A stretch of DNA of 10,000 nucleotides from positions 1,427,954 to 1,437,953 of the forward strand of contig NW_004754919.1 in NCBI RefSeq assembly GCF_000188695.1. The letters are read 5' to 3'. This document shows positions 8,174-10,000 of this stretch, one piece after another. The position numbers and the translations under genes were made by a program. Positions within the stretch are counted from its first letter, which is position 1; each line of letters starts with the position of its first letter. Below the pieces are notes generated by a model. That model worked only from the letters and a program-made list of their open reading frames with translations. It had not been told where the DNA came from and ran no database searches. Source of the DNA: Salpingoeca rosetta. Its lineage: Eukaryota > Opisthokonta > Choanoflagellata > Craspedida > Salpingoecidae.

Positions 8174-9222
8174 TGTGTGTGTCATTGTGTGCGATGCGTG
8201 TGTGTGTGTGTGTGTGATTGGGACAATCGGGGTGGTTGTGGGTGTCGAGACCCATGTCACTGGCGTTCTGTATGGTTTTCAAGTACATGCACGTACACCC
8301 ACACTCGCTGCCGACGCTTGTTGTTCGTCGATAGGCCGAAAGTATCGCCCAAGACCTGGAGAAGGATGCAGAGGCAAAGGGGCTCAAGTGCCAACTCTAT
8401 TGCTTGGACCAGTTCAAGCGGGTACGCCCTGCAGCCTGCTTGCTTGTCCACTGCAGCCTGCTTGTGTGGTCACCCACACTCGTGCACATGCATGCTTACG
8501 CTGTCGTCCCGGCCTGCAATCTCGTCACTGTGCAGTTTGACCTGCAGAAGGAGAAAGTGGTTGTCATCGTCAGCTCCACGACAGGCGAGGGTGACCCGCC
8601 AGACAACGCTGCACGATTCTGGCGTCGTTTGAAGAAGAAGACACTGCCACTCGACTACCTCGCACACCTCAAGTGAGATGATGGCCCAGAAAGTGTTGCT
8701 GTTGGCGCGCGCGCCTCGATGTGCGTGCGTGCGTGTGTTGTTTGCCCCTGTATGCACATGTATCTCTTTGCTGTGTGTGTGTGTGTGTGTGTTTGCCTCT
8801 CTGTGTGGCTGTGTGACTGCGGGCTAACGAGCGCATTGCGGTTGCAAGGTACACCGTGCTTGGGCTCGGTGACACCAACTACGCAAACTTCTGCCAAATG
8901 GGAAAGAACTTTGACAAACGGTGGGGCAGCATCAATGTGCACGTATGCATGTGCGTGCATGTATGCGTGTATGTTCGTGCAAGCAACCAAGTGTTTGTGA
9001 GCTGCAAACTCCAAAACATACTTCGCCCAACCTCACCTGCTGGCTCATTCGCCCACTCAATTTATCGATCCGTGTCCAAGCATGTCTGAGCTCGGTGCAC
9101 AGCGCTTCTACCCAGCCGGCTTTGCTGATGACGGCACAGGGTGAGGTTGCGTGTGTCTGTGTGTGTGTCTGTGTGTGTGTCTGTGTGTGTGTGTGTCTGT
9201 GTGTGTGTGTCTGTGTGTGTGT

Positions 9223-9262
<40 letters not shown>

Positions 9263-9492
9263 GGCTGCGTGGATGGCTGGCGGTTTGTCTGTTCCTCCCT
9301 CCGTGTGTCTGCCCGGCTATCCCCCTCTTCCCGTGCATCCTGCAATACCCACGTGCTGCCCCTCACCGCCGCCACCACCACCTTGAGCGCGTGCAGCCTT
9401 GAGGTCGTTGTTGAGCCGTGGAGGGCCGGACTCTGGGACGCGCTGGAGAAGGTCAGAGGCGCGCGCATACGCATGCACAGATGAAGAGAGAT

Positions 9493-9523
<31 letters not shown>

Positions 9524-10000
9524 GAGAGAGACAGAGAGACAGAGATAGAAAACACGCCCGGCCCCACGTACGCACACACGCACAATTGCATCATATCTTA
9601 GTAAAACTCGCAGCTCCCATTCTCACCATGCTCGCCCTTGACCCTCACCCTCCCCCCTGTCACCTCTCTTCTTATCCACAGGCGATCAAGGAGAGCAAGG
9701 AGGGCCAGTCCACCAATACGAACGACACAGCAGCGGTGCCAGACACGAAGCCTGCTGACACCACCACCGCCACAACAGCAACAACAGCAACAACAGCCAC
9801 CACAACAGCAACGGCCACCACAGCAGCAGAGTCCACCACGGTTGATGCGCAGACGGCCGGGCTGCCTGCTGGGGTGACACGGGGAGGGCTTCGACTGCCA
9901 CGACTGCACGAACCCCAATATGAGGTGCACATTGGCCGCGAGGTGCTGGTGAACGGAACACCAGCCGCTGTTGCCGACGACACGCGCAAGTGGATGGTGG
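8065..10000 (+). CDS. MTRR: Methionine synthase reductase, 5' part (7 exons; 3' end outside window)
   Basis: Exons 8065-8112, 8335-8421, 8536-8672, 8849-8920, 9081-9140, 9397-9451 and 9682 to beyond 10000 join in phase and give 259 residues plus one base. MTRR uses NADPH, FAD and FMN to reduce the oxidised cobalamin of methionine synthase so that it can be remethylated. The flavodoxin (FMN) domain is complete: GSQTGQ (11-16, phosphate loop), SSTTGEGDPPD (58-68), GLGDTNYANFC (96-106), DKR followed by an ELGAQRFY stretch, and VVVEPWRAGLWDALEK. The wording GDPPD, FCxxGK...DKR and LEVVVEPWxAGLW matches MTRR better than cytochrome P450 reductase or NDOR1. The start ATG lies in a good context (GCCATGG). 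Exon 7 enters the linker, with a Thr/Ala tract (about 179-205) and then EPQYEVHIGRE. The FAD- and NADPH-binding half lies beyond the window. Two acceptors are AAG rather than CAG. Confidence 0.93.
8140..8216 (+). repeat. (GT)n microsatellite in MTRR intron 1
   Basis: GT runs with ATGT and CATTGTGTGCGATGC interruptions start 27 bases after the donor at 8113. They are again on the donor side and GT in the sense direction, although this gene lies on the opposite strand from the ADCK gene. Confidence 0.9.
8772..8792 (+). repeat. Short (GT)n in MTRR intron 3
   Basis: About ten GT units lie in the middle of the intron 8673-8848. Confidence 0.85.
9150..9260 (+). repeat. GTGTGTCT-type microsatellite in MTRR intron 5
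   Basis: GT runs are interrupted at fairly regular intervals by CT, ending in a purer GT run. The array starts 9 bases after the GTGAGG donor at 9141 and is GT in the sense direction. Confidence 0.9.
9485..9549 (+). repeat. (GA)n/(GACA) purine-rich microsatellite in MTRR intron 6
   Basis: AGAG, ATAG and ACAG repeats begin about 35 bases after the donor at 9452. This is the one large donor-side array in the window that is GA-type rather than GT-type. Confidence 0.9.
9757..9832 (+). repeat. Translated ACA/GCA/ACC repeat encoding a Thr/Ala tract in MTRR
   Basis: In-frame ACA, ACC, GCA and GCC codons, including a repeated nonamer ACAACAGCA, encode a run of Thr and Ala only (about residues 179-203). 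The tract falls in the hinge between the FMN and FAD domains, which is long and variable in MTRR proteins. Confidence 0.85.

Noticed and set aside
8065..10000. Cytochrome P450 reductase or NDOR1 as the identity of the flavodoxin gene
   Set aside because: There is no N-terminal membrane anchor, and the DKR...ELGA and VVVEPWxAGLW segments with GDPPD fit methionine synthase reductase better.

Overview
This is a stretch of nuclear DNA from an intron-rich, GC-rich unicellular eukaryote. Three protein genes can be reconstructed from spliced reading frames. All introns used are GT...AG, 114 to 415 bases long, and packed with simple repeats, mostly (GT)n/(CA)n. The gene content (a DUOXA-like protein, an ADCK/UbiB-type kinase-like protein, and methionine synthase reductase) together with the short exons suggests a unicellular relative of animals such as a choanoflagellate. 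That placement is inference from gene content and architecture.

Layout. (1) Bases 114-1927, + strand: the 3' part (four exons) of a membrane protein that looks like a dual oxidase maturation factor (DUOXA), with a long basic, Ser/Pro-rich tail. (2) Bases 1928-3040: no convincing gene; probably 3' UTR and a convergent intergenic region, with an AATAAA on the + strand and several small tandem repeats. (3) Bases 3041-7714, - strand: a complete 13-exon gene for a 577-residue ADCK/ABC1/UbiB-family atypical kinase with all family signatures, an inferred mitochondrial presequence and a (His-Ala)n stretch near its C-terminus. (4) Bases 7715-8064: a 350-base head-to-head intergenic region that should hold both promoters. 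(5) Bases 8065 to the window end, + strand: the first seven exons of methionine synthase reductase (MTRR), covering the whole FMN (flavodoxin) domain and the start of the linker to the FAD/NADPH half.

The exon models rest on codon phase matching at every junction, family motifs crossing junctions, and the ADCK coding total being an exact multiple of three. The three genes do not form an obvious pathway: DUOXA serves DUOX export, ADCK/UbiB proteins are linked to mitochondrial lipid and quinone metabolism, and MTRR repairs cobalamin-dependent methionine synthase.

The most unusual signal is in the introns. Sense-strand GU repeats sit mainly toward the donor side, and CA or CCACC-type repeats mainly toward the acceptor side, across all three genes and on both strands. 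No mobile element, CRISPR array, tRNA or rRNA was seen.
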